Numbered from the stretch's first letter, positions 9,111 to 18,765 are shown. The stretch is 45,432 bases of DNA from Candidatus Halocynthiibacter alkanivorans (GCF_003333265.1 NZ_QOLB01000094.1:1-45432), one strand, 5' to 3'. The notes: generated from the letters alone by a model not told the origin. Program-made: numbers and translations.

Positions 9111-9145
9111 GGGGGCGCGTGGGACCACAGGTCCCACGCGCCCCC
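9111..9145. repeat. Perfect 15-bp inverted repeat (hairpin)
   Basis: GGGGGCGCGTGGGAC (9111-9125) pairs perfectly with 9131-9145 around a five-base loop CACAG. No T-tract follows on either strand, so a simple intrinsic terminator is not supported. Confidence 0.85.
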
Positions 9146-9721
9146 TCTGTCATGGTGTCCGGATGCCCGGGGTTGCAGACCTGCGGGTGTCTTTGGCGAA
9201 CATAGGCTGAACCGGTGCGTTGCGGGCCAGTGTTGTTGCGACGCCGTGACCCGTACGGCAGGGCGGTTCCTGGTTCAGGGCTTGCCTTATCCGGCGCTGG
9301 CCGCGGTCTTGAGGCACAGGTGATCATCGGCGCCCGGGCGACGCCTGAGAGCTGCCGGGAGCGATTCAGCAAATTTGGCAGGGGGCTTGCGGGGGCAAGG
9401 CCCGCTGGCCAAAAACCGTCCATTGATGCCGCCCTGGCCTGCACCGAACTTATCGGAGCTGCACGGAGCTGCAAGGTCGGGGATATGCAGATTGGCACAA
9501 GGCGGCTGTGGGCGCGGCGCTGTCAGTGCGCCAGGCTCGGGGCCGGACATAGCGGCCGGACATAGCGGCCGGAAATGGCGGAAAACCTGGCCAGGTTGAC
9601 GCGAGTCACCTGGCCAGGACGGGCGCGCCAAAAAGGGGAGAGATCCGCGCCGCAGCTGTCGCGGCTGCAAATTGCAGCAAATCCCTGCAATCTGACGCAG
9701 AACGGGCGTATGCAAAGCACC

Positions 9722-9737
9722 GCCTGTCGCAACAGGC
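9722..9737 (-). terminator. Possible weak terminator after trpD
   Basis: GCCTGT and ACAGGC form a six-base stem with a CGCA loop, about 30 bases beyond the trpD stop on the minus strand; the following bases (ggtgctttgc) are only weakly T-rich. Confidence 0.3.
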
Positions 9738-9765
9738 AGCGTGTTGCGTCGTGTCGGGCGCCTTC

Positions 9766-10782
9766 TCAGCCGCCCTGGCTGATCCGTGCGAGACTTTGCA
9801 GCCGACCCATGGCCTGGCCGCTGTCGATTGCCTCGGCGGCAAGCGCAACACCCTGTTTCAGGTCCGTGGCCTTCTCTGCCAGCATCAGCGCCGCCGCCGC
9901 GTTCAGCAGCACCGCATCGCGGTAGGCGCCTTTTTCCCCGCTCAGCACCGCAGCCATCGCCGCGCCGTTCTGCTCCGGTGTGCCACCGGTGACGGCGGCA
10001 AACGGATGCACCGGCAGACCGGCCATTTCGGGGTGGATCTCATGCTCACGCACCACCCCGTTCTTCAGCTCAGCCACCCAGGAGCTGCCGGTGATGCTCA
10101 GTTCATCCATGCCGTCTGCGCCGTGCACCAGCATCGCCGCTTCTGATCCCAGCGCGGCCAGCACTTCCGCCATCGGGCGGATCAGATCGCGGCTGAAGGT
10201 GCCGGTGAGCTGGCGTTTGACCCCGGCCGGATTGGTCAGCGGTCCGAGAATGTTGAAAATCGTCCGGGTGCCAAGGGCCAGGCGCACCGGCATCACATGT
10301 TTCATCGCCGGGTGGTGCATCGGTGCCATCATGAAGGCAATGCCGGCCTCTGCCAGCGCTTTTTCCACCACTTCGGCATTGACCATCACTTCGACCCCGT
10401 TGATCGCCAGCGCATCTGCGGCGCCGGAATTTGAGGTCAGCTTGCGGTTGCCGTGTTTGGCCACAGGCACGCCGGCACCGGCGACGGTAAAGGCGGTGGC
10501 GGTGGAAATGTTCAGCGTTGGTTTGCCGGTGCCGCCGGTGCCGACAATGTCGATGGCCCCGGCGGGGGCCTGAACCGCGACACAGCGGGCGCGCATCGCC
10601 GCGGCGGCGCCGGTGATTTCGGCAACGGTTTCACCGCGGGTGCGCAGCGCCATCAGCAGCCCGGCGATCTGTGCTTCAGAAGCCGCGCCGGTGAACAGCA
10701 CGTCAAAGGCGGTCTCGGCCTCAGCCCGGCTCAGGGCCCGGTCTGCGGCGAGGCCGATCAGCGGTTTCAGCAGGTCACTCAT
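9766..10782 (-). CDS. trpD: Anthranilate phosphoribosyltransferase
   Basis: TrpD transfers the phosphoribosyl group of PRPP to anthranilate, the second step from chorismate to tryptophan. At 338 residues it has family length. The glycine-rich PRPP site reads [14 protein letters not shown] (the common Asp of GTGGDG is Thr, as in related alphaproteobacteria), followed by [15 protein letters not shown] and the conserved [11 protein letters not shown] and ILGPLTNP segments. The start overlaps the trpG stop by four bases, so the two are translationally coupled. trpC, which usually follows in this family, is not present downstream. Confidence 0.95.
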   Translation of the reverse strand: MSDLLKPLIGLAADRALSRAEAETAFDVLFTGAASEAQIAGLLMALRTRGETVAEITGAAAAMRARCVAVQAPAGAIDIVGTGGTGKPTLNISTATAFTVAGAGVPVAKHGNRKLTSNSGAADALAINGVEVMVNAEVVEKALAEAGIAFMMAPMHHPAMKHVMPVRLALGTRTIFNILGPLTNPAGVKRQLTGTFSRDLIRPMAEVLAALGSEAAMLVHGADGMDELSITGSSWVAELKNGVVREHEIHPEMAGLPVHPFAAVTGGTPEQNGAAMAAVLSGEKGAYRDAVLLNAAAALMLAEKATDLKQGVALAAEAIDSGQAMGRLQSLARISQGG

Positions 10783-11360
10783 GCGTTTGCCCTCATTGTG
10801 TCCAGAAAGTTTTGCAACATGGCATGCCCGTGTTCTGAGGCAATGGATTCAGGGTGGAATTGCACGCCGTGCATCGGCAGTTCACGATGGGCCAGCCCCA
10901 TGATGGTGCCGTCCTCCAGTTCTGAGGTCACTTCGAGGCAGTCGGGCAGGCTTTCGCGCTCCACAATCAGGGAATGATAGCGGGTGGCCTGCAGCGGGCT
11001 GGGCAGGTCTTTGAACACGGAACTGCCGTGGTGATGCATGCTGCCCATTTTGCCATGTACGATCTCGTGGCAGCGGGTGACGGTGCCGCCAAAGGCCTGG
11101 CCGATGGTCTGATGCCCGAGGCAGACCCCCATCAGCGGGATTTTGTGCTCTGCTGCTGCCGCGGTCAGTGCGAGGCAGATGCCGGCCTCGTCCGGGGTGG
11201 CCGGACCAGGCGAGAGCAGGATACCGGCCGGTTTCAGCGCCAGCGCGTCTTCCACACTCAGAGCATCATTGCGCCAGACCTGCACATCTGCGCCCAGTTC
11301 GCCCAGGTACTGAACCAGGTTATAGGTGAAACTGTCGTAGTTATCGATCAGAAGCAGCAT
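10779..11360 (-). CDS. trpG: Anthranilate synthase glutamine amidotransferase subunit
   Basis: TrpG hydrolyses glutamine and feeds ammonia to TrpE for anthranilate formation. The 193 residues form one class I amidotransferase domain with C80 in GVCLGHQ and the H169/E171 pair in HPESI; the [18 protein letters not shown] start is typical. The protein could also serve folate synthesis (PabA), but the overlap with trpD argues for tryptophan. It is transcribed divergently from the polysaccharide deacetylase gene. Confidence 0.94.
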   Translation of the reverse strand: MLLLIDNYDSFTYNLVQYLGELGADVQVWRNDALSVEDALALKPAGILLSPGPATPDEAGICLALTAAAAEHKIPLMGVCLGHQTIGQAFGGTVTRCHEIVHGKMGSMHHHGSSVFKDLPSPLQATRYHSLIVERESLPDCLEVTSELEDGTIMGLAHRELPMHGVQFHPESIASEHGHAMLQNFLDTMRANA

Positions 11361-11520
11361 GGCATCGCCTTTGGTGTGACGGGCAGGGCCCGCGAATTAA
11401 GAGAGTCTGAAACAGGGCTGTCCCCCTGCGTCTTTGTCCGGCTATACATGGTCATAAGGCAGTACCAGGGGTCAAGGCTTCAGCGCCGGGAAACACCTTG
11501 AAACAGGACGGAGAAGTCAG

Positions 11521-13113
11521 ATGGCACGCGGAATATTTGCAGGAATTGTCTGGGGCGGGCTGGTCTCGTTTGGCGCCTTGTCGGTGGCCAGTCAGATTGG
11601 CGGATATGTCGTGCTGAATTCCGACGCGCCGCGGCCGCCGGCGATGGCGGCGCTGGCGCCGGATGTACCAGGGGGCGAAGACAGCCTGCCGGCGGCGCCG
11701 GTGCCATTGGTGGCGGATGTGCCGCTGGGAGACCCGGTGTTGCCGGTGGCTGATCCCAGCGCTGCGCCGGTGCCCGCCGGTGCTGACACCAGCCCTGCGG
11801 CGCGCCCGGCGCTGGTGCCAAACCCGCAGGCACCTGCCGCGCCGCCTGCGCCCGGTCTGATGCCGGATGTGGCGTTAAACCCGGTGCAGCCGGTGCTGCC
11901 ATCGCCTGAAGCCATGGCACCGGTGGCCCCGGCCGGCGAGGTGACACCGGTGACGGTGGGGACCGCGCCTGATGCGCCTGCGCCCGATGTTTTTGGCGGC
12001 GCGGATATGGCCGGCGTGGTGGCAGAGACCGGCGTTCGGGCGGGGGCTGACACATCTGCCGTGCTGCAACAGGAAAACCCGCCCCACAGCAGTGCTGTGC
12101 CTGCCGGTGAAGCGGCAGCGGGCGATGTCGCGCCCGCACCGGCCGTAACAGAGCCTGCAACGACTGTCGTGCCGCAGGCGTCAGGTTCTTCTGCCGCATC
12201 CGACCTGAAATTGGCGCCGGAATCGCCGAAGCAAAGCACTGCGCCGGCGCCGCAGGGAAGTGCGGCGCGCGTCGCGCGGCTGCCCCGAATTGGTGACACA
12301 GGAACCGGTGCCAGCGGTGGCACACCCGGCAATGGCGACCCCGCGGTTGATTTTGGCGATGTGGCTGAGGCGTCAGACACCGGGGTCATGAGCAATCTGT
12401 CTCAGCAGGACGTGCCGGCGCGCACCGGGGTGGCGATCACCGATTTTGCCGCAGCGTTTGAAAATCCGCAGCAGCGGCCGCTGATGGCGGTGGTCTTGCT
12501 GGACACCGGCGAGATGCAGCTGAGCGCAGCTGAGCTTGCGGCTCTGCCGTTCCCGGTCAGTTTTTCGGTGGATGCGAGCCGGGCGGACGCAGCGGTGCGG
12601 GCAGCGCAGTATCGCGCCGGCGGCTATGAGGTGCTGGCCCGGGTCAGCCTGCCGCAGGCGGCCAGTGCGTCGGATGCGGCTGTGGCGGTGGAAGATGCCC
12701 GTCGTCAGGTGACAGAAGCGGTTGCGCTGATGGATGTGGCGCGCGGCAATTTTCAGCTGTCGCGTCCGGTGGCGGCCCAGATCGTGGCCTCCGCCGCCCA
12801 GTCGGGTCTCGGGCTCCTGACTTACGCGCGCGGGCTGAATGCGGCGCAGCAGGAGGCCGCGAGCACCGGCACCCCGGCGGCGCTGGTGTTTCGTGAGTTT
12901 GACAGTGCCGGCCAGGATGTGGCGGCAATGAAACGGTTTTTGGATCAGGCGGCGTTTCGCGCCGGGTTGCAGCCTTCGGTGATCATGGTGGGCCATCTGC
13001 GGCCTGAGACGCTGCAAGCGCTGGCGGAATGGCGGTTTGGCAACCGCGCTTCCCGGGTGGCGCTGGCTCCGGTCTCTGTCGCTTTGCTGGCTGGGGTTGC
13101 GGGCGGCAAATAA
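11521..13113 (+). CDS. Divergent polysaccharide deacetylase-family protein
   Basis: 530 residues: an N-terminal hydrophobic anchor (about 3-27), a long Ala/Pro/Val-rich disordered linker (about 35-310) and a C-terminal divergent polysaccharide deacetylase domain (DUF610/YibQ-like, about 315-525). The domain starts in RPLMAVVLLDTGEMQ and includes PFPVSFSVDASRAD and the late HLRPETLQAL segment. In well-studied deacetylases two His and an Asp bind a metal; this branch is divergent and I cannot confirm catalysis. The product is predicted to be anchored in the inner membrane facing the periplasm. It commonly sits between trpE and trpG in this lineage. Confidence 0.75.
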   Translation: MARGIFAGIVWGGLVSFGALSVASQIGGYVVLNSDAPRPPAMAALAPDVPGGEDSLPAAPVPLVADVPLGDPVLPVADPSAAPVPAGADTSPAARPALVPNPQAPAAPPAPGLMPDVALNPVQPVLPSPEAMAPVAPAGEVTPVTVGTAPDAPAPDVFGGADMAGVVAETGVRAGADTSAVLQQENPPHSSAVPAGEAAAGDVAPAPAVTEPATTVVPQASGSSAASDLKLAPESPKQSTAPAPQGSAARVARLPRIGDTGTGASGGTPGNGDPAVDFGDVAEASDTGVMSNLSQQDVPARTGVAITDFAAAFENPQQRPLMAVVLLDTGEMQLSAAELAALPFPVSFSVDASRADAAVRAAQYRAGGYEVLARVSLPQAASASDAAVAVEDARRQVTEAVALMDVARGNFQLSRPVAAQIVASAAQSGLGLLTYARGLNAAQQEAASTGTPAALVFREFDSAGQDVAAMKRFLDQAAFRAGLQPSVIMVGHLRPETLQALAEWRFGNRASRVALAPVSVALLAGVAGGK

Positions 13114-13138
13114 CCAGGCCACAGGCCAATTAAAAGGA

Positions 13139-13199
13139 GTGGCCTCGCGGCCACGCTGGTCTTTTTAGGGGCGTCCGGGGCCAGCCAGGCGCCCTTTTT
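13139..13199 (+). terminator. Two stacked hairpins with T-tracts after the deacetylase gene
   Basis: GTGGCC/GGCCAC (13139-13154) is followed by a T run at 13162-13166. A second weaker stem (GGGCG at 13169-13173 with CGCCC at 13190-13194) ends in five T (13195-13199). Confidence 0.6.
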
Positions 13200-13505
13200 G
13201 CATTGTTGTTGCGGGTGGCACGGTCTGGTTCTTGAGACGGGTGCACAAAATCTCTCTGGCGCAGAGGGGGCGCTTTGCGCAGGCCCGGCCGGTTCTTTTG
13301 CGGCGCCTTAAAACGGGTGCCAGAACAGGAGCGGGCGTTGTTCCGCCGGTGCTGCCACAGAGACCGGGCGATGATGTCACCGTGCTGCAAAGCTGGGGCG
13401 GCGTTGCTGTCGCCCGTTTTTGCAGCCAATGTCTTTCTGCTTTGTGAGCGGGCAGGGAGAAATGCATTTCAGAAAGTTGCCCGGGTCTCACCCAAACGGA
13501 AATCC

Positions 13506-13668
13506 GTTTGCGCTGCCGCCCTTCGCCCAATGTCCCTGACAGATCCTCCGGCGCGTTCAAGTGAAATGACGGTGTCCCCGCCTGGCGGCGCGGAGCCTCC
13601 GTAATTTCACCTGAGCGCTTCGCCGGATCTGTCTGTACGGGACCGGCGAAGGGCGGCTCCGAAACGGA
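13506..13668. repeat. Long imperfect palindromic element, copy A
   Basis: The arms 13506-13572 and 13599-13668 are reverse complements with few mismatches and small gaps; shared blocks include CCGTNATTTCAC, GCCGG..ATCTGTC and GGCGAAGGGCGG. The loop (13571-13601, ggtgtccccgcctgg and on) is nearly identical to that of copy B at 19448. It lies between the convergent ends of the deacetylase gene and trpE. No protein is encoded. Confidence 0.75.
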
Positions 13669-13801
13669 AACCCCCAGGCGCAGCCGGTGCCGTCTTATAG
13701 CGCGCCAGTGCCAAAATTCGCCTCTTGCCGCGCGTTAGCGCGGCGCGGCCCAACGCGGGCGCGCTCAGTTTACTGAGTGGGGCGGGGGCGGGAGTTTTCC
13801 T

Positions 13802-15313
13802 TTACCCGTTGCCACGGGCAAAACGGCCGGCGTTTTGTGCGGCAGCGCGGATGGCTTTGGATTTGTTCACCGTTTCCTGAAACTCAGCTTCGGGGTCTGA
13901 ATCATAGACCACACCGCCACCGGCCTGGATGTAGAGTTTTTCATCCTTCACCACCGCAGTGCGCAGGGCGATGCACATGTCCATATCGCCATTGGCCGAA
14001 AAATAACCCAGACCGCCGCCATAGACGCCGCGTTTCTCCGGCTCCAGCTCGTCGATGATTTCCATAGCGCGCACTTTGGGTGCACCGGACACGGTGCCGG
14101 CGGGCAGGCCGGAAAGCAGCGCGGAGAGCGCGTCATGTTCGTCCGAGAGTTCGCCGGTGACGTTGGAAACAATATGCATCACGTGGCTGTAGCGCTCGAT
14201 GATGAACTGCTCGGTGGGTTTCACCGTGCCAATTTTGGAGACTTTGCCGGTGTCATTGCGGCCCAGATCGAGCAGCATCAGATGTTCGGCCAGCTCTTTG
14301 GGGTCCGCCAGCAGGTCCTGTTCCAGCGCTTTGTCCTCTGCAGGTGTGGCGCCGCGCGGCCGGGTGCCGGCGATCGGGCGGATGGTGACTTCACCGTCAA
14401 ACACCCGCACCAGAATCTCCGGGCTGGCGCCCACCACCTGAAAACCGCCGAAGTTGAAGTAGAACATGAACGGCGACGGGTTGGTGCGGCGCAGCGAGCG
14501 GTAGAGTGCAAAGGGTGGCAGCGGAAAGTCCTGGGTCCAGCGCTGCGACGGCACACATTGAAAAATGTCCCCGGCGCGGATGTAGTCTCTGGCTTTTTCC
14601 ACCGCCGCTTTATAACCCTCATGGGTGAAATTTGAGGTCAGTTCCGGCAGTTGCACCGCGTCGCCGAGCGTTGAGCTGGCATCATGTGGCGCGCGTTCCA
14701 TGTCGCGCACCGCGTCCATCACCCGCTCTGCCGCCTGCGCATAGGCCGCGCGGGCCGAGAGGCCGGAGCCTGCCCAGGCCGGTGACACCACGATCACGTC
14801 GCCCTGCACCCCGTCGAGCACAGCCACCACAGAGGGCCGCAGCATCACCGCATCGGGCAGGCCCAGCGGATCCGGGTTCACATCGGGCAGATGTTCCACC
14901 AGCCGTATCATGTCATAGCCGAGATAGCCAAACAGCCCGGCGGAGGCCGCCGGCAGATCCGCAGGCAGATCGATGCGGCTTTCGGCGATCAGGGCGCGCA
15001 GGCTGGTGAGCGGGTCGCTGGTCTCGTCGACAAACGCTTCGGGATCAAAGCGGGCCTGACGGTTGATGCGGGCGGTGGTGCCGTGACATTGCCAGATCAG
15101 ATCGGGTTTCAGCCCGATGATGGAATAGCGTCCGCGCACTTCGCCGCCAGTGACACTTTCCAGTATAAAGGCGTCTTTGGCCGCATCCGCCAGTTTCAGC
15201 ATCAGCGAGACCGGCGTATCAAGATCGGCGGCCAGGCGGCTGTAGACCACCTGGGATTTGCCCGCGTTAAAACCGGCTTCGAAATCGTCAAAAGACGGGG
15301 TCAGATTGGCCAC
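13802..15313 (-). CDS. trpE: Anthranilate synthase component I
   Basis: TrpE converts chorismate with ammonia from TrpG into anthranilate. The 503 residues carry the chorismate-binding fold: RSLRRTNPSPFMFY, IRPIAGTRPRG, LMLLDLGRNDTGKV, HVMHIVSNVTGEL, LPAGTVSGAPKVRAMEII and the C-terminal IQAGGGVVYDSDPE. It begins 11 bases after the ppiD stop on the same strand, so it is probably co-transcribed with ppiD; I see no leader peptide or attenuator in front of it. Confidence 0.95.
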   Translation of the reverse strand: MANLTPSFDDFEAGFNAGKSQVVYSRLAADLDTPVSLMLKLADAAKDAFILESVTGGEVRGRYSIIGLKPDLIWQCHGTTARINRQARFDPEAFVDETSDPLTSLRALIAESRIDLPADLPAASAGLFGYLGYDMIRLVEHLPDVNPDPLGLPDAVMLRPSVVAVLDGVQGDVIVVSPAWAGSGLSARAAYAQAAERVMDAVRDMERAPHDASSTLGDAVQLPELTSNFTHEGYKAAVEKARDYIRAGDIFQCVPSQRWTQDFPLPPFALYRSLRRTNPSPFMFYFNFGGFQVVGASPEILVRVFDGEVTIRPIAGTRPRGATPAEDKALEQDLLADPKELAEHLMLLDLGRNDTGKVSKIGTVKPTEQFIIERYSHVMHIVSNVTGELSDEHDALSALLSGLPAGTVSGAPKVRAMEIIDELEPEKRGVYGGGLGYFSANGDMDMCIALRTAVVKDEKLYIQAGGGVVYDSDPEAEFQETVNKSKAIRAAAQNAGRFARGNG

Positions 15314-15324
15314 AGGTCAGATCC

Positions 15325-17172
15325 TCAGGGGAAGGAAGCGTTGACGGCATTGATCGCTGCCTGGTCGTAGGTGGTGCCAGCATCCTGGCGCACGGCATCG
15401 GTGAAAGCCGTGAACAGGTCCAGGGACAGGCTGTTGGCGGTTTCATCGTCCAGACGGGTGCGAATGGTGGCGTTGTCTTCATCTTGTGCGTCGGCGGGCG
15501 TGATCGCGCCCAGCTGCATCAGGATGATGCCATCGGTATCTTCGATCACCGACAGAGCACCGCTTTCCAGTTCAAAAGCGTCGGCCAGCATCGCTGGTGG
15601 GGTGCCCTGAATAAACTCGGTGCGCTTCAGGTCTTTTTCTGTCTGCACCGGGCTGCCCTGGTTGATAAAGGCTTCGCCGGCCTCCACGGAAGTTTTAATG
15701 TCTTCGGCGCGCGCCGTCAGAAGGCGGGAGATTTCTGCGATTTCCCAGGCCTGGATCACCGGCACTTTGACGTCGTCCAGCGGCCGCAGGAATTCCGCCA
15801 CCTCGCTGTCAAGGCGCAGCGCGGCGAGCCCGCCGTCGGCCAGTTCGATCACTTCCGCGAAATCGTCTGTCGCGGCTGCGGCTGCGGCTTCGTTAAAGGC
15901 GTCAAAACCGGCGATGTCGGCGTCCACACCGTCAAACCATTCCAGTGTTGCCAGCTGCATCGGCGTCTCGTCACTCAGCTCTTCCAGCGTGGCGCCGCCG
16001 GCCAGCAGGTCGTCGATCTCAGTAAACTGCGCCGACAGATCCTTGCGCGCCTGCAGGCTGCGCAGCTCCGCTTCCAGCTCAGAGCGGACCTCTTCAAAGG
16101 TGGTGATCTGCTCCAGCAGCACCGCGTTCATGCGAAACAGCGCCGGGCCGATATCGGTCATCACCGGGCCGACAATGCCGGGCTCGTCCAGCGCAAACAC
16201 CGCGTCAGCCGCCGCATCGAGATCGTCTTTGGCGACATCGCCGAGATCAATATCGGCGAGGTTCAGGCCCCGCGCGGTGACCAGCTCGTCAAAGCTCTTT
16301 TCGCCGGCGTCAATTGCGGCGCGGGCGGCCTGGGCGTCTTCCTCGGCACCAAAGACCAGCCGTTCCAGCAGGCGGCGTTCCGGTCTTTGATACTGGTCAA
16401 TGCGCTCGTCATAGAGGTTTTGCACCTCCTGTGCGTCCACCTCGATGGTGTCGGCCAGCATGGAGGGCGACAGCCAGACATAGGTGAGAATGCGTTTGGC
16501 GGGCACGGTCCAGGCTTCGGGCGTGGCTTCATATTGCGCCAGCAGCGCCTCTTCGGTGGGCTCACCGGTGCCCTCAGACAGATCGGCTGCAGTCAGTTTG
16601 ATCCAGGAGATCGAGCGCTGTTCGCCAATCCAGGACATCAGGAAATCGCCATAGGGATCGGGGGTGGTCACACCGCTCATGATGGCGCCTTCGACGATGG
16701 AGCGTGCGGTCTGGCGGCGCAGCCCGTCTTCAAACTCTTCGACCGAGAGGCCGGTCTGTTCCAGAGTGTACAGGTAAGCGTCACGGTCAAACGTACCGTC
16801 GATGCCACCAAACGCCGGGATGTCGCGCAGCTGACGTGCCACTTCCTGATCGCCGACGGAAAAACCGGCGCGGCTGGTTTCAAAGTCCAGCGCCGCCTCG
16901 GCGAACAGGCGCGAGATGACCTGGCGGTCGATGCCAAAGATCTGGGCTTCGGCCATTGTCATGCGACGACCCAGCTGGGCCTCATAGCCGCGCAGCTCCT
17001 GTTGCAGGGCGCGGGCGTAGATATTGATGTCGATTTCGCTGTCGCCGACAGCTCCGATCGAGCTGATATTGCCGTTGAAATTGGTGGCGCCAAAGCCGGC
17101 AAGGCCGACAATAAGGAGACCGAGAAGCCCGCCGCCGAGCAGTTTGGATGTCTTGCTTTTTGCCGCACTCAT
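15325..17172 (-). CDS. PpiD-like membrane-anchored peptidyl-prolyl isomerase/chaperone
   Basis: 615 residues with a short cytoplasmic N-terminus, one membrane anchor (about 12-30, LLGGGLLGLLIVGLAGFG), an N-terminal SurA/PpiD chaperone region (about 35-200) and a parvulin-type region (about 265-355). In PpiD this periplasmic protein sits at the SecYEG exit and helps folding of secreted proteins. Length matches PpiD. The parvulin part is poorly conserved, so isomerase activity is uncertain. It precedes trpE by 11 bases and follows an aminotransferase gene. Confidence 0.8.
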   Translation of the reverse strand: MSAAKSKTSKLLGGGLLGLLIVGLAGFGATNFNGNISSIGAVGDSEIDINIYARALQQELRGYEAQLGRRMTMAEAQIFGIDRQVISRLFAEAALDFETSRAGFSVGDQEVARQLRDIPAFGGIDGTFDRDAYLYTLEQTGLSVEEFEDGLRRQTARSIVEGAIMSGVTTPDPYGDFLMSWIGEQRSISWIKLTAADLSEGTGEPTEEALLAQYEATPEAWTVPAKRILTYVWLSPSMLADTIEVDAQEVQNLYDERIDQYQRPERRLLERLVFGAEEDAQAARAAIDAGEKSFDELVTARGLNLADIDLGDVAKDDLDAAADAVFALDEPGIVGPVMTDIGPALFRMNAVLLEQITTFEEVRSELEAELRSLQARKDLSAQFTEIDDLLAGGATLEELSDETPMQLATLEWFDGVDADIAGFDAFNEAAAAAATDDFAEVIELADGGLAALRLDSEVAEFLRPLDDVKVPVIQAWEIAEISRLLTARAEDIKTSVEAGEAFINQGSPVQTEKDLKRTEFIQGTPPAMLADAFELESGALSVIEDTDGIILMQLGAITPADAQDEDNATIRTRLDDETANSLSLDLFTAFTDAVRQDAGTTYDQAAINAVNASFP

Positions 17173-17240
17173 GGTCTTGCCTCGCCTGCAAATTATTAAT
17201 CGTCTGAGAATGTTTAGGGGGGATGTGGGGTGGGGGCAAG

Positions 17241-18425
17241 TCAGAGCGTGAGCTTTTCCAGCCGGGTAAACAGAGATTTGATCCCCGCGCGGTCGATATT
17301 GGCAAAGGCGATGCGCAGACAGCGCTGTGCCGCCGGATCGGATACGGGCATAAACATGGTGCCGGGCAGGGCCAGAATTGCGGCCTCGTGCACCAGTTTG
17401 CGCGCCAGATCATCTGAGGCGATGTCAAACGGGTGCTCCAGCCAGGCGAAATAGGCGCCGCAGCCCAGCAGGCGCCAGCCGCGGGCTTTGAGGCGGGGGA
17501 ATTCGTCGTGAATTGCGGCGCGGCGGTCGAGGATCTCCAGCCGCTCGCCCGCCAGCCAGTCCGTGAGGTGCTGCAGGCCCCAGAGCGCGGCGCGCTGGCC
17601 CAGCTGATTGGGGCAGATCGACACGGTGTCGAGATATTTTTCGATCTCGGCCAGCCGGTCCGGGGCGCAGATCACTGATCCGACCCGGTGGCCGGTGAGG
17701 CGGAAGGCTTTGGAAAAGGAATAGAGCTGGATCAGGGTCTGGTCCCAGTCCGGCGTGCTGAACAGGTCGTGCGGTGCGCCCTCGCGGCTGTCGAAATCGC
17801 GGTAGGTTTCGTCCACCACCAGGGCGATATTGTGGGCGCGCGCAAGGGTGTAAAATTCGCGCAGCAGCGCGGCCGGGTATTCCACCCCGCCGGGATTGTT
17901 GGGGCTGACCAGCAGGATGGCGCGGGTCTTTTCGGTGATCAGCGCGGCGGCCTGCGCCGGGTCGGGCAGCAATGTGTCGCCGGTTGCCAGCGGCACTGCC
18001 GTCACGCCGTTCATATCCGCCCACATTTTATGGTTGAAATACCAAGGGGTTGGCAGGATGACCTCGTCGCCCTCCTCAGCAAGGGACGCCATGGCAGCGG
18101 CAAAGGCCTGATTGCAGCCCGAGGTGATGGCGACCTGATCCGGGCTTATGTTGCCGCCATAGGCTGCGGACCATTGCAGCGCGATTTCTGCGCGCAGTGC
18201 CGGCAGGCCCAGCACCGGGCCATAGAGATGGGCTTCGGTGTCGTTCAGGGCAATATCTGCGATCGCCTGGCGCAGGGCGCGCGGCGGCGGTGCCACCGGT
18301 GCGGCCTGGCTGACATTGATCAGCGGCATGTCGGCGCTGAAAGTGACACCGTCCAGCCAGCGGCGGGCTTCCATCACTGGCGGGGTAAAGGTTGCGGCCA
18401 GATGCGGGGCTTTGGGCGATGTCAT
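17241..18425 (-). CDS. PLP-dependent class I/II aminotransferase
   Basis: 394 residues with the fold-type I aminotransferase landmarks: YGPVLGLPALRAEIA, TSGCNQAF, SPNNPGGVEYP, VVDETYRDF and the PLP lysine in SFSKAFRLTGHRVG, with an arginine near the C-terminus (RCLRIAFAN) for the substrate carboxylate. Substrate cannot be told; aspartate/aromatic types are nearest in general shape. It lies 68 bases upstream of ppiD on the same strand and divergently from the GYD gene. Confidence 0.85.
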   Translation of the reverse strand: MTSPKAPHLAATFTPPVMEARRWLDGVTFSADMPLINVSQAAPVAPPPRALRQAIADIALNDTEAHLYGPVLGLPALRAEIALQWSAAYGGNISPDQVAITSGCNQAFAAAMASLAEEGDEVILPTPWYFNHKMWADMNGVTAVPLATGDTLLPDPAQAAALITEKTRAILLVSPNNPGGVEYPAALLREFYTLARAHNIALVVDETYRDFDSREGAPHDLFSTPDWDQTLIQLYSFSKAFRLTGHRVGSVICAPDRLAEIEKYLDTVSICPNQLGQRAALWGLQHLTDWLAGERLEILDRRAAIHDEFPRLKARGWRLLGCGAYFAWLEHPFDIASDDLARKLVHEAAILALPGTMFMPVSDPAAQRCLRIAFANIDRAGIKSLFTRLEKLTL

Positions 18426-18765
18426 AATTTTTCCTGTAACAGCATTGTTTTGTGGGAGCTTAGCGCCGGTACTGCCGGGGGAAAAGCTGAAATATCAGCC
18501 TGGTCCCGCAGCGATTTGAGCGCTGTTCACGATGATAGATGAAGTCGGAGGAAGGGGGAGGGGGCGCCGCGCCTTTGGCGCGGCGCCCCCTCCCCCTTTA
18601 CTGCTGTTGCGACAAAGCGCTTCTGGGAACGTGGTGAAACCACAGCAGGCCTGAAAACGCGCCGGATTTATGGTAAGCTCGGCGCGCCGCATATGGGCCG
18701 CAGCGGCGCTGCGGCGGCATTTCTGAACCGTGAAAATTAACAGTTTTGACAAGGGAGAAATAGCA
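18426..18765. other. Divergent intergenic region with a very strong hairpin
   Basis: This stretch separates the 5' ends of the aminotransferase gene and the GYD gene and so should hold both promoters. It includes the hairpin at 18552-18598. AGGGAG at 18752-18757 is the ribosome-binding site of the GYD gene. No further gene seen. Confidence 0.5.
18552..18598. repeat. Perfect 22-bp inverted repeat, three-base loop
   Basis: The arm 18552-18573 (AAGGGGGAGGGGGCGCC and on) pairs perfectly with 18577-18598 around TTT. On the plus strand the last bases run into TTTA, weakly terminator-like, but no gene upstream on that strand needs one. Confidence 0.9.

Larger units (their letters stand above)
8895..9765. 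other. 871-bp region without a recognisable gene
   Basis: Lies between the start of the cyclase gene and the end of trpD. Open frames on both strands are low-complexity and lack ribosome-binding sites. The stretch contains a perfect 15-bp hairpin (9111-9145), two copies of the palindrome CCTGGCCAGG (9586-9595, 9609-9618), a palindrome GCTGCAAATTGCAGC (9664-9678) and a short hairpin just after trpD (9722-9737). Confidence 0.55.

Noticed and set aside
9287-9715. 142-codon minus-strand frame downstream of trpD, as a possible trpC relic
   Set aside because: No TrpC motif could be found in any frame; the sequence is Pro/Arg-rich and random-looking.
15484-17199. 571-codon plus-strand frame opposite ppiD
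   Set aside because: Antisense shadow of ppiD, which has the conserved domain sequence; no ribosome-binding site.
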